Source: Bryobacterales bacterium
GTDB lineage: Bacteria > Acidobacteriota > Terriglobia > Bryobacterales > Bryobacteraceae
Length of the DNA: 7,489 nt
Reading direction: 5' to 3'
Assembly: GCA_003132865.1 (NCBI GenBank)
Contig: PKYZ01000619.1
Location: forward strand, 736-8,224
Under the pieces are notes generated by a model that saw only the letters and a program-made list of their open reading frames with translations, was not told the DNA's origin and made no database searches. Position numbers and translations under genes: made by a program. Of this stretch, positions 1 through 6,080 are shown piece after piece; position 1 is the stretch's first letter, and each line of letters begins with the position of its first letter.

Positions 1-109
1 ACTTCGCGCTCTTCACGCGGGCGATGCCGGCGGCCAACTCCGGCGCCAGCAGCCCGTTGTCGGTCGCCGCGACCGCCAGCGTGCGGAGGGCCGCATGCGG
101 ATTGACGAT
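1..109 (-). pseudogene. 5'-truncated coding fragment, runs off the left edge
   Basis: On the minus strand, from about 109 down to base 1, one frame reads as a convincing protein segment (for example ALRTLAVAATDNG, then LLAPELAAGIARVKSAK). About 34 of its 36 codons end in G or C, which is strong coding bias. I do not recognise the family. The frame has no ATG or GTG before the coding-like part begins. It is continuous with the stop codon of the isomerase gene upstream, and the roughly 70 bases between them show no codon bias. It therefore looks like a gene that lost its 5' end, with the remainder lying outside the window. It could also be a real gene with an unusual start. Confidence 0.35.
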
Positions 110-178
110 CGATGAAGACCCAGACCGCGGGCCTTCAGGGTTACTCGCCCATCCAGGGCCAGAAATGCAATTCTTGCT

Positions 179-1207
179 TCAGGAAAAGTACTGCTTCATC
201 ATACTCAAGTACCGGCGGCACGTTTCCTTCATGTCCTCGCCGGAGCCGTCCTGCTCAAGGGACAGAAAGCCGGTGAAGCCGACGGCCTTCACGGCGTCTG
301 CGATGGCTTTGAAGTCCATCACGCCTTGCCCGATGGCCACGTATTCTCGCATCGTGGCGCTGACGTCGCGCACGTGAAGATTCAGGAGATGCTTGTTCAA
401 TTTGTAGATGGCCACCGGGGGATACTCTCGCTGATTCATGGCCCAGCCACAATCGAGATTGCAGCCGAATGCGGGGTCGCGAATGGCGTCCCACAGTCGC
501 AGGAAACTGTCCGTCACTGGCATCATGGTGTGCGTATGATTCTCGATCGAGAAATTCATCCCGTACGCCTTCGCACGCTCCAGGCAAGCCCGCATTGTCT
601 GGCTGAACAAGTCCCACAACTCGTCAAAGTCGTAACCCGGCGCGATGTCGATGTGGAACTTGTCGCCAGCCTTGGGATCGCCCATGAAGTAACGCGGCAG
701 GTATGTAGTCGACGGAGCGCTCAGTTCTCGGGCCCATGGCGCGACGATGTTCACCATGGGCGCACCCAGTTTCTTTGCGATGCGACAACCGCGCTCGAAG
801 TAATCCACGCTGCGCTTGCGCTCTTCGGCATCCCGGCCCGTCAACCCTTCCACCACTGGCTGGAAGAATGGAAACTGGTTCAACACCAAGTGATTTCGTT
901 CCAACTGTCTCCGGATGCGGCCGATGCTGGGGTCCGTCCAATACTCGTCAATGTCCTGACGCGAATTCGCGATGAGTTCGATACCGTCGAATCCCAGGCT
1001 TCCGATGATGTCTATGGCCTCCTCAGGGTGCGCGCCGGGCGCGAGGCTATGGAAATTCCAACTCACGCAACCGATCCTGGGCCGTCGTCTCCCCTCCGTG
1101 GCAGACTGCAGTGGCGGGATCGCTTGCGCCGCGGCGCAAGCGTGCGTTCCAGCGACGAACATTGGACCACCCAGGCCCAAGGTTGGAAGAAATTCTCGAC
1201 GCCTCAC
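179..1207 (-). CDS. Tat-exported sugar phosphate isomerase/epimerase-like protein (xylose isomerase-like TIM barrel)
   Basis: A 342-residue protein of the AP-endonuclease-2 / xylose isomerase-like TIM-barrel superfamily, whose members isomerise, epimerise or dehydrate sugars and inositols with a bound divalent metal. The four usual ligand positions are visible: Glu222 in FSIENHTH, Asp252 in NLDCGW, His278 in LNLHVRD and Glu318 in LSLEQDG. FDGIELIA near residue 77 is a typical early strand. The N-terminus has a twin-arginine motif (RRREFL, residues 2-7) and a hydrophobic stretch, so export to the periplasm is expected. I chose the GTG at 1207 because AAGGAG lies 7 bases upstream, directly before the Tat motif. 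The in-frame ATGs at 1246 and 1285 lack a ribosome binding site, and 1285 lies at or upstream of the predicted transcription start. The substrate cannot be read from the sequence. The gene stands alone. Confidence 0.88.
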   Translation of the reverse strand: MRRREFLPTLGLGGPMFVAGTHACAAAQAIPPLQSATEGRRRPRIGCVSWNFHSLAPGAHPEEAIDIIGSLGFDGIELIANSRQDIDEYWTDPSIGRIRRQLERNHLVLNQFPFFQPVVEGLTGRDAEERKRSVDYFERGCRIAKKLGAPMVNIVAPWARELSAPSTTYLPRYFMGDPKAGDKFHIDIAPGYDFDELWDLFSQTMRACLERAKAYGMNFSIENHTHTMMPVTDSFLRLWDAIRDPAFGCNLDCGWAMNQREYPPVAIYKLNKHLLNLHVRDVSATMREYVAIGQGVMDFKAIADAVKAVGFTGFLSLEQDGSGEDMKETCRRYLSMMKQYFS

Positions 1208-1288
1208 GTTGGATCTCCTTGTCGGAACGATGTGGTGCTGAGACATACCGGCAACGTCCGCCGCCAGTCTCCACGCCGGCACCATCCC

Positions 1289-1317
1289 ACTATAGCAGCG
1301 CGACCGCTTGAAACGAA
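1289..1317 (-). promoter_or_regulatory. Candidate sigma-70-type promoter of the isomerase gene
   Basis: On the minus strand a -10 box TATAGT (1294-1289) is separated by 17 bases from a weak -35 box TTCGTT (1317-1312). Transcription would start near 1282, giving a leader of about 75 bases before the GTG at 1207. The -10 match and spacing are good, but the -35 match is poor. Confidence 0.35.
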
Positions 1318-1344
1318 GGCTCTGTTCTCACATCATACCCAGAG

Positions 1345-1425
1345 GTGGATATCTCCGTGCCGTTCGATTGGAACGCGACTGCGGCCAAGGTGACCGAGAG
1401 GGTGCGGGCGGCCATGGACGATTGA
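1345..1425 (+). pseudogene. C-terminal scrap of an unrecognised protein
   Basis: This plus-strand frame reads VDISVPFDWNATAAK, then VTERVRAAMDD and a stop at 1423-1425. It ends in an amphipathic helix and most of its codons end in G or C, like the tail of a real protein. The frame is closed by a TGA at 1309-1311 only 34 bases upstream, and there is no Shine-Dalgarno, so most of the gene is missing. I cannot name the family. It overlaps no other convincing gene. Chance cannot be excluded at 26 codons. Confidence 0.25.
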
Positions 1426-1556
1426 CGCTCGTGGGCGACAATCGACGCGAATAGGCTCCGGAACGATGTGTAGCATTATCGACCGCTATTGCGATGCGCC
1501 GGTTTGGGCACGCAGAGTCGTCCGCTCGGCGCATGCCCGCTGGCGGACCGCGCGAT

Positions 1557-2132
1557 CTACTTCTTCTGCGGGTTGATCATGATGTGGGCACCCGCAGTTC
1601 CTGGGTACATCAGCCACGGCGCATTGTCGCTCGGCTTGGTCGACAGTCCCGTGGATTCCGGTGTGGCAAAAGGCACATAGATGACCCATCGCAGGTAGGC
1701 GTCTGTCACTTTCCCACTGCTGACGTCGAAGCCGGTACCGGTCAGTACGTACAGCGTTCGAGGCTCGCGCGGCAGCGAGAGTTTCCCTTCCGCAACCTCT
1801 TTCCAGCGCATGTCGTTGCGCTTCTGTCCAGTGACTTTCTGAGCCGCGAGTTCACGGCCGCGAGCCATGTACGACTCGAGGTCCCGGTGGTAACAGGCGA
1901 CGCTGAATGAAGTCTTGCTCGGGTCGTTCGCGAGGCAGATGAGTTCGTTCTTGCCCTCGCGGAGCCTGACCAGCTCGCCCTGCGGGTTGTAACCGAGGAC
2001 GGCTGCGCCTTCACGGAGTTCCCCTGGCGCGGCGAGGACTGCGGCAGCGATCTGGACCTCTGGGGATGGCACATTGGCGGCAGCCGCCATCGATGCCAGG
2101 AGAACAGTCGAAACCATGATCGTCGTTTTCAT
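1557..2132 (-). CDS. Secreted protein of unknown function
   Basis: A 191-residue protein that starts with a Sec-type signal peptide: KTT, a hydrophobic stretch to about residue 18, and an Ala-rich cleavage region near residue 19. The mature part has the elements GAAVLGYNPQGELVRLREGK and NELICLAND (residues 42-70), Cys66 and Cys80, a helix around LESYMARGRELAAQ, and a C-terminal PWLMYPGTAGAHIMI. This resembles an uncharacterised group of exported soil-bacterium proteins built around a 'LREGxNxFxCL ... CY' core. That placement is from memory and the function is unknown. The start at 2132 is supported by AAGGA six bases upstream. Reading further upstream in the same frame gives no convincing protein. 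Downstream, GTCCGC/GCGGAC arms (about 1519-1547) could form a hairpin, but no T-run follows. Confidence 0.82.
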   Translation of the reverse strand: MKTTIMVSTVLLASMAAAANVPSPEVQIAAAVLAAPGELREGAAVLGYNPQGELVRLREGKNELICLANDPSKTSFSVACYHRDLESYMARGRELAAQKVTGQKRNDMRWKEVAEGKLSLPREPRTLYVLTGTGFDVSSGKVTDAYLRWVIYVPFATPESTGLSTKPSDNAPWLMYPGTAGAHIMINPQKK

Positions 2133-2251
2133 ATCAAATCCTTGCCCTCCAAAGGCTCTCATTCGCTGAGCTGCCAACTGGATCGCCCGCGCGCTTACGG
2201 CGTCAGTGCGAAAACCGTCCCATAACTCCGCCACCATATTAATACATTTTA
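2133..2251. other. AT-richer leader/promoter region between divergent genes
   Basis: This spacer separates the minus-strand secreted-protein gene from the plus-strand recombinase remnant. Around 2236-2255 it is clearly more AT-rich than its surroundings. On the minus strand this part includes TATTAAT, a possible -10 region, but no convincing -35 is seen at the right distance. The bases next to 2132 hold the Shine-Dalgarno of the secreted-protein gene. Confidence 0.25.
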
Positions 2252-2734
2252 TTGGGATCCACACAGAACGTAAGCTACCCCGCCCTACTTTCCAAAACGC
2301 GCGTGAGTATAGGGCGTCCATGCTTTCTGTCTCAGCATAGCCTTTTAGTCGTCAGTAGCGACCGCCAGACCACCGCAAACCAATTTGCGGACGTGTTCGA
2401 AACTACCGCGCGCGACGACTCCGGGCGCGACTGGCACGGGATGATCCGGGAGGCCGTTACCGCCGCCATTTACGAGGAGGAGCGGCCCGCCCGTGCTGGC
2501 AGCACTCGAACCGTGTACCGCATCCGCCCGGAGGTAGCCGCTGAGCTTGCCCGAGGGTGCATCTACATCGAGCAGGCAAGATCCGGCAAAGCGGGCGCTG
2601 CCCGCCGTCCGCTGTTCGAGCAGATGAAGCGCGACGCCGCGGGAAGGAAATTTAGCCGCTTGCTGGTCTGGAAGGTCTCCCGCCTCGGCCGCGACTGGAA
2701 GTCCTCCGGCGACGCTCAGGGTAAGCCCAACTGA
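2252..2734 (+). pseudogene. Degenerate serine site-specific recombinase (resolvase/invertase family), catalytic domain only
   Basis: Recognisable homology begins near 2342. VSSDRQTTANQ (residues 34-44) matches the start of the resolvase N-terminal domain, where VS carries the nucleophilic serine. SGKAGAARRPLFEQM (111-125), LLVWK (137-141) and SRLGRD (143-148) match the later conserved blocks. Three features argue against function. The residue before the VS motif, normally Arg and needed for catalysis, is Val (or the codon is lost). About 45 residues (roughly 54-100) with no clear place in the fold separate the first block from the SG segment. The protein stops 12 residues after SRLGRD, so the long helix and DNA-binding domain are absent. 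No Shine-Dalgarno precedes any in-frame start (ATG 2252, GTG 2303). It is most likely a relic of a mobile element. Confidence 0.7.
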
Positions 2735-2799
2735 CCACAGCGCTAATATTGCAACCTTTGGGACGCCTGGCGACGTCTCACGGAGGTTAGGACACCACT

Positions 2800-2910
2800 A
2801 TGGCTCAAACATGCGGGCTCACCCGCCGCGGACTCCTGACGCTCGCCTCGGGAACAGGTGCGCAGCCCTGGTTTCGACTATACGCGGGAGAATCGGAATT
2901 CATGGAATAA
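2800..2910 (+). pseudogene. Tat-like signal peptide separated by frameshift from the following gene
   Basis: The ATG at 2800 has AGGA seven bases upstream, and a fuller GGAGG lies further upstream. It opens a frame reading MAQTCGLTRRGLLTLASGTG, with a twin-arginine-like motif (TRRGLL) and a short hydrophobic core. The frame leaves sense after about 20 codons and stops at 2910. The next frame, from about 2858, carries the body of an exported-type protein that lacks its own signal and Shine-Dalgarno. The two parts are most simply one gene broken by a frameshift or a small deletion in the hydrophobic core. I keep this piece separate because it is in a different frame. Confidence 0.55.
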
Positions 2911-3547
2911 GAAAGATCCGTCGCAGTGGTCGAGCGATGAAATTGAAAGGTTGAAGACGAAGTCGCCATGGGCAAAGTCGGTCAACGTCGCGCTGCGCCA
3001 ATCGGGCAGCGGCGGCAATGGCGGCGGGGTAGGATACCCCGGTGGCGGGATGGGCGGCGGCGGGATGGGCCGTGGCAGACGCGGCGGCATGGGTGGTCCA
3101 GCGCCGATCGAGTACCACGGAGTGGTGCGCTGGGTCAGCGCCAAGCCGATTCAGGAAGCCCTGAAATCGCCCGTTCCGGAGGGCTTGGCCAACGCTTACG
3201 TCATCAGCGTGAGCGGCATCCCGATTGTCACCGGGGGCCGGCAGCACACCGACGACGGCGATTCCGACACCACGGGCGCGAAGGGGCCCAGCCAGGACGT
3301 GCTTGACCGAATCAAGAACCTGACTTACCTGGAGCCGAAGGGCAAGTCTCCCGCGCAGCCCGGCACCGTGCAGCAGGGATCGGCCCGTTTCGAGACCAAC
3401 GTCTTGTTGTTCGGGTTCTCCCATGAACTGCTGCAATTGACGTCTGAGGACAAGGAAGTCAGCTTCACCACGCAACTGGGAAGGTTCGAGGTCAAGACCA
3501 AATTCAACCTAAAGGACATGATGTATCATAAAAAACTGGCGCTATAG
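2858..3547 (+). CDS. Glycine-rich exported protein of unknown function (body of a frameshifted gene)
   Basis: A 229-residue reading frame. The N-terminal part has SWNKKDPSQWSSDEIERL and SPWAKSV (residues 15-42). A Gly/Met/Arg-rich low-complexity linker follows (50-80). A second folded part starts with VVRWVSAKPIQEALKS (89-104) and contains AYVISVSGIPIV (113-124). The protein ends with DKEVSFTTQLGRFEVKTKF and LKDMMY (198-223). I recognise this order (W-K-P-W / SPWAK, then RW-SA-P-QEAL, then a C-terminal KEV-F-T-LG) from uncharacterised acidobacterial secreted proteins, but I know no function. The GTG at 2858 has no ribosome binding site. The true start is probably ATG 2800 in another frame, which supplies a Tat-like signal. 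If the shift is real, the product is untranslated or stays in the cytoplasm. If it is a sequencing error, the gene is intact. Confidence 0.72.
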   Translation: MRSPGFDYTRENRNSWNKKDPSQWSSDEIERLKTKSPWAKSVNVALRQSGSGGNGGGVGYPGGGMGGGGMGRGRRGGMGGPAPIEYHGVVRWVSAKPIQEALKSPVPEGLANAYVISVSGIPIVTGGRQHTDDGDSDTTGAKGPSQDVLDRIKNLTYLEPKGKSPAQPGTVQQGSARFETNVLLFGFSHELLQLTSEDKEVSFTTQLGRFEVKTKFNLKDMMYHKKLAL

Positions 3548-4143
3548 AAACGGGAAGAAGCTAACACTCGCGCCAGCAGACCCGCCGTTTGTTGCGTTCG
3601 TGAGCGCAATGGAAAACCCATTAATTCGTCTTATCGGTAAGCTTTCTGCTTTGCAGGTCGTGGCAGTTCGGGTCGCCGTCGCTGGGGTGCGAGAGTCCGG
3701 TCGGAGATGTCCAATCCAATCCGCGCCGCACCCAAGCGGCAGTTCGCGCGGGCTCGCATAGTGAAAACCGCCGGCCAACCGGTTGTCCACAGGTTTCAGC
3801 GCCGCAGCGCTGACATGTACGACTGGACGACATTCTGAAGGCCTACGGCACCTTCGGCAATGCCGCCAAACATTGCGCTCTGAAAGTGGCATTGAAGGCC
3901 CTGAGAGTCAAACTCGGAAACAACATCTTGGGAGTTCAGATTCAGCAGGTACGAGCCCGTCAGGCAATCTTCGCGGATTTCTTGATGGGCGGTCCTACGA
4001 CGGAGCTTCCCGCTCTGACCATACATGGTCAGGTGACCTTATGCGGTCAAAACCTGAGGGCGTCCCAGAACACGGTGCCCAGCCCTGTGGGCGTTTGGCT
4101 GATCGGCGCGAGAATTGCACTGCTACGCGCCAGGAGTTTAACG
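3548..4143. other. Long stretch without a convincing gene
   Basis: No frame on either strand shows both a ribosome binding site and recognisable protein sequence. The frame of the OmpA-family gene stays open upstream from an ATG at 3886, but that part has mixed codon use and no Shine-Dalgarno, so I treat it as untranslated leader. The 3823-3900 part of the same frame (LDDILKAYGTFGNAAK) is weakly reminiscent of a helix-turn-helix, which is not enough for a call. A 7-bp hairpin lies at 3796-3813. Confidence 0.5.
3796..3813. repeat. Perfect 7-bp inverted repeat (hairpin)
   Basis: TCAGCGC and GCGCTGA flank a 4-base loop (CGCA). No T-run follows, so it is not a typical intrinsic terminator. It lies about 330 bases before the OmpA-family gene. 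Its role is unknown. Confidence 0.4.
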
Positions 4144-4926
4144 ATGACACGAACTTTTCTCAGTGCAGGTCTTCTGGCGGCGACGCTGCTCACCGGCGGT
4201 TGCGCAACCAAGAAGTACGTACAGAACACAACCGTGCCGATCCAAGCCAAGGTGGATCAGGTCGGCGACCAAACTAACAAGAACGGCCAGCAAATCCAGC
4301 AGACCCGCACCGACCTGACGGCCAACATCAACGGTGTGGACGAGAAGGCCCAGAGCGGCATCAGCGCCGCGAAAGAGCAGGCCATGACGGCCCAGAACAG
4401 CGCGCAAAACGCCATGAGCAAGGCCGGCGAGGCGTCGGATCTGGCAAACAAGGACTCCGAGGAGATCAAGAGTCTGCGGCAGGTGGTTTCCAACCTGGAC
4501 GATTACAAGCAGGTCGGCGATCTGACGATCCCGTTCGCGTTCAACAAGGACACGCTTACCGCCAAGGACCGCGAGGATCTGGATAGCATGGTGGCGAATG
4601 CCTCCAAGAACAAGCGGTACTTCATCGCCGTGGAAGGCTTCACGGACCGGACCGGGTCGCGCCAGTACAACGAAGTGCTCAGCCGCAAACGGGCCGATGC
4701 CGTGACCGAATACCTGGTGGCCAAGCATGACATTCCTATTTACCGCATCCACATGATCGGGCTTGGGGAAGAGAAGCCGGTAGATGACGGCCACACTCGC
4801 GCCGCGCGCGCCAAGAACCGCCGCGTGGAGATCAAGATTTTCAGCGCCGACGAGAGTAACTCCCTATCGCAGGTGCAGCCGCAATCGGCCCCCCAACAGG
4901 CGCAGGCTCAACAATCGCAGCAATAG
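4144..4926 (+). CDS. OmpA-family peptidoglycan-associated lipoprotein with coiled-coil linker
   Basis: A 260-residue protein. Residues 1-20 form a lipoprotein signal (hydrophobic stretch, then LLTGGC) with Cys20 as the lipidation site, so it should be membrane-anchored, most likely in the outer membrane. Residues about 28-118 are Ala/Gln/Asn/Lys-rich with heptad-like spacing, probably a long coiled coil similar in style to Lpp. Residues about 120-233 are an OmpA C-terminal domain: DLTIPFAFNKDTLTAKD, EGFTDRTGSRQYNEVLSRKR and KNRRVEIKIF. Asp168 and Arg183 have the spacing of the diaminopimelate-binding pair of the OmpA domain, so non-covalent binding to peptidoglycan is expected. The last 19 residues are Gln-rich. 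The start at 4144 has AGGAG seven bases upstream and yields the signal peptide directly, so I rejected the longer in-frame opening at 3886. The gene is monocistronic, with a strong terminator 35 bases downstream. Confidence 0.93.
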   Translation: MTRTFLSAGLLAATLLTGGCATKKYVQNTTVPIQAKVDQVGDQTNKNGQQIQQTRTDLTANINGVDEKAQSGISAAKEQAMTAQNSAQNAMSKAGEASDLANKDSEEIKSLRQVVSNLDDYKQVGDLTIPFAFNKDTLTAKDREDLDSMVANASKNKRYFIAVEGFTDRTGSRQYNEVLSRKRADAVTEYLVAKHDIPIYRIHMIGLGEEKPVDDGHTRAARAKNRRVEIKIFSADESNSLSQVQPQSAPQQAQAQQSQQ

Positions 4927-4960
4927 CATCGCCGGCCGCGCAATGCCGTCGTTCAGCGTC

Positions 4961-4993
4961 GGGTGGGTTCCTTTCGGGGCCCCCCCTTTTTTT
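4961..4993 (+). terminator. Intrinsic (Rho-independent) terminator of the OmpA-family gene
   Basis: The arms GGG-T-GGGTTCC (4961-4971) and GGGGCCC-C-CCC (4976-4986) pair through a TTTC loop with one mismatch and two G-T pairs. Seven T residues follow immediately (4987-4993). Its position just after the stop codon at 4926 fits. Confidence 0.85.
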
Positions 4994-5589
4994 ATGCGGG
5001 CGCGCTGGCGCGGGCGCTGTGCGTAGCGGGCTACCAGATGTGCAGAGCCAAAAGGCCGGTAGTGACTTCCAGCGATCTTCCGGGCAGCCTCGGCGATAAA
5101 GGCGATCACGACGCAAAATACCAGGACCTCTAAAGACTAGTCCCCAGGGCACGATGTGCAGAGATATCGGTAGCCAAATCGGCGCGATGAAAATCTGCGC
5201 CGCGCGTGGGCGTGGGATTCCCTTCGGCTGGGTCTCAATGGCCTTTCCGCCGGATGATCGCGGCAAACTCGCGACCGACCCCACGAAAGAATGGGTGGCC
5301 GAAGATTCCGGTGCAGAGCACTCCCGGCGAACAGCGCCATTGCCTCGAAACTTTCGCGCCCTTCCCGCTCTCATTACACCGTCCCGGAGATTGAGCTACA
5401 GCGCGAACTCATCCAACGTGAGCGCGGCCCGCCACGTTTACATACAACGTTACGCCCAAGGGGGGCGCCTGGAGATGTAAAATCAGGTGCAATGCGCTCG
5501 AAGTGCACGATTGACAGGCCTGCCAAGCACTTTTGCATTTTGTTCCGGCTTTACAATCGGTTGGTGATAGCTCAACCTAATTACAGCGA
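4994..5589. other. About 600 bases without a convincing gene; possible decayed membrane protein on the minus strand
   Basis: No frame combines a Shine-Dalgarno with recognisable protein sequence. On the minus strand two overlapping frames show hydrophobic segments that could be parts of one decayed membrane protein: IFIAPIWLPISLHIVPWGLV in one frame (about 5140-5205) and EVLVFCVVIAFIAEAARK in another (about 5080-5131). No start or ribosome binding site belongs to them. On the plus strand about 5187-5320 is open (GIPFGWVSMAFPPDDRG), but I cannot assign it. Confidence 0.35.
5535..5557 (+). promoter_or_regulatory. Candidate promoter upstream of the TPR region
   Basis: TACAAT at 5552-5557 is a good -10 box. 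The best -35 at a usable distance is poor. A perfect TTGACA (5511-5516) is present but lies 35 bases upstream, too far to pair with it. The surrounding 5525-5560 stretch is T-rich compared with its neighbours. Confidence 0.2.
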
Positions 5590-5753
5590 TGCCAGGCGTA
5601 ATCGGAGATCTCCGCGGCCAGCGCTTCGGCCGGCTCAAGGTGCCCGATGGAGCGGATCCAGTCATCCACAACCACAATGCCTACCGGCCCGTCATTTATG
5701 ATGCGGCCAGGTGGGCCTGGTCGCTGGATTCCACCTGTCCCGCGGGCAGCCAA

Positions 5754-5799
5754 GCTCAAACCGGCCGCGCGGCGCCGGGCGATCACGGGGCTGGGGGGA
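5754..5799 (+). repeat. 46-base direct repeat, copy 1
   Basis: It begins GCTCAAACCGG and includes GCGCGGCGCCGGGCGATC. It matches 6009-6054 at 41 of 46 positions without gaps. GGGCAGCC precedes both copies, with a 2-base length difference between the two. Confidence 0.85.
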
Positions 5800-5847
5800 C
5801 CGCCACCAGGAGTTGCGTGTTCCGCCCTGCTACCAACGACGCGTATG

Positions 5848-5901
5848 GCCAAATTCAAGTTAGGCGACCAGGCCGGAGCCCAAACGGACTTCCAAAGAGC
5901 T
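5848..5901 (+). repeat. 54-base direct repeat, copy 1 (TPR-derived)
   Basis: It matches 6375-6428 at 46 of 54 positions without gaps. The second copy is the last TPR of the readable gene, and here the same helix pair can be read in the frame starting at 5845. Confidence 0.85.
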
Positions 5902-6008
5902 ACAATTGCCGTGGAGCGCAGCCTGGCCACTGGGATTCCACCCGTGGGGGGCCGAGACGGTAGCCTGTGGCAGTTGGGGGGACCGATCCTGTGCTCCGAC
6001 GGGCAGCC

Positions 6009-6054
6009 GCTCAAACCGGTCGCGCGGCGCCGGGCGATCGCGGAGTTGGGGGCA
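6009..6054 (+). repeat. 46-base direct repeat, copy 2
   Basis: This is the partner of 5754-5799, 255 bases away. Its core (TCGCGCGGCGCCG, 6020-6032) recurs a third time at 6532-6544 in the GC-rich spacer after the TPR gene. Confidence 0.85.
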
Positions 6055-6080
6055 GGCGGCGCCGAACAGCCGCTTCCCGC

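Larger units (their letters stand above)
5590..6080 (+). pseudogene. Degenerate TPR-derived sequence upstream of the readable TPR segment
   Basis: This stretch contains a fossil of a TPR helix pair (AKFKLGDQAGAQTDFQRA, 5848-5901) that is nearly the same, in protein and DNA, as the last TPR of the readable gene at 6375-6428. Around 5601-5611 the DNA (TCGGAGATCT followed by GGCCAG) also resembles the third TPR at 6277-6291. Between and after these lie sequences without codon structure and two copies of a 46-base repeat. One frame is open from 5647 to 6084 and its TGA overlaps the ATG at 6081 (ATGA). Most of its product is low-complexity Arg/Gly/Pro sequence, so I read it as decayed duplication rather than a gene. 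Confidence 0.45.

Noticed and set aside
326..1393. Long plus-strand open frame opposite the isomerase gene
   Set aside because: It is the antisense of a well-supported TIM-barrel gene, and its product is Arg/His-rich with no recognisable motif or ribosome binding site.
1519..1547. Hairpin GTCCGC/GCGGAC as terminator of the secreted-protein gene
   Set aside because: The loop is 17 bases or more and no T-run follows on the minus strand.
3621..3833. Minus-strand reading with a CH-containing motif (DPNCHDLQS), considered as a cytochrome fragment
   Set aside because: There is no CxxCH heme motif, no signal peptide and no start signal.
3823..3945. Helix-turn-helix-like reading (LDDILKAYGTFGNAAK)
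   Set aside because: Only the first helix resembles LysR- or Fis-type domains. The recognition helix does not fit and there is no start signal.
3886..4143. N-terminal extension of the OmpA-family protein starting at ATG 3886
   Set aside because: The ATG at 4144 has a strong Shine-Dalgarno and begins a complete lipoprotein signal. The upstream part has no coding bias and would bury that signal.
5187..5320. Plus-strand GIPFGW ... DPTKEW reading as a C-terminal piece of the serine recombinase
   Set aside because: PFG(Y/W) followed by a DP motif is reminiscent of large recombinases, but the match is a few residues only, lies 2.5 kb from the relic, and has no further support.
5590..5640. DLRGQRFGRLKV, similar to the N-terminus of phage HNH-type proteins
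   Set aside because: None of the cysteines expected after this motif follow, and the DNA here resembles the TPR repeat at about 6277-6291, which explains it better.
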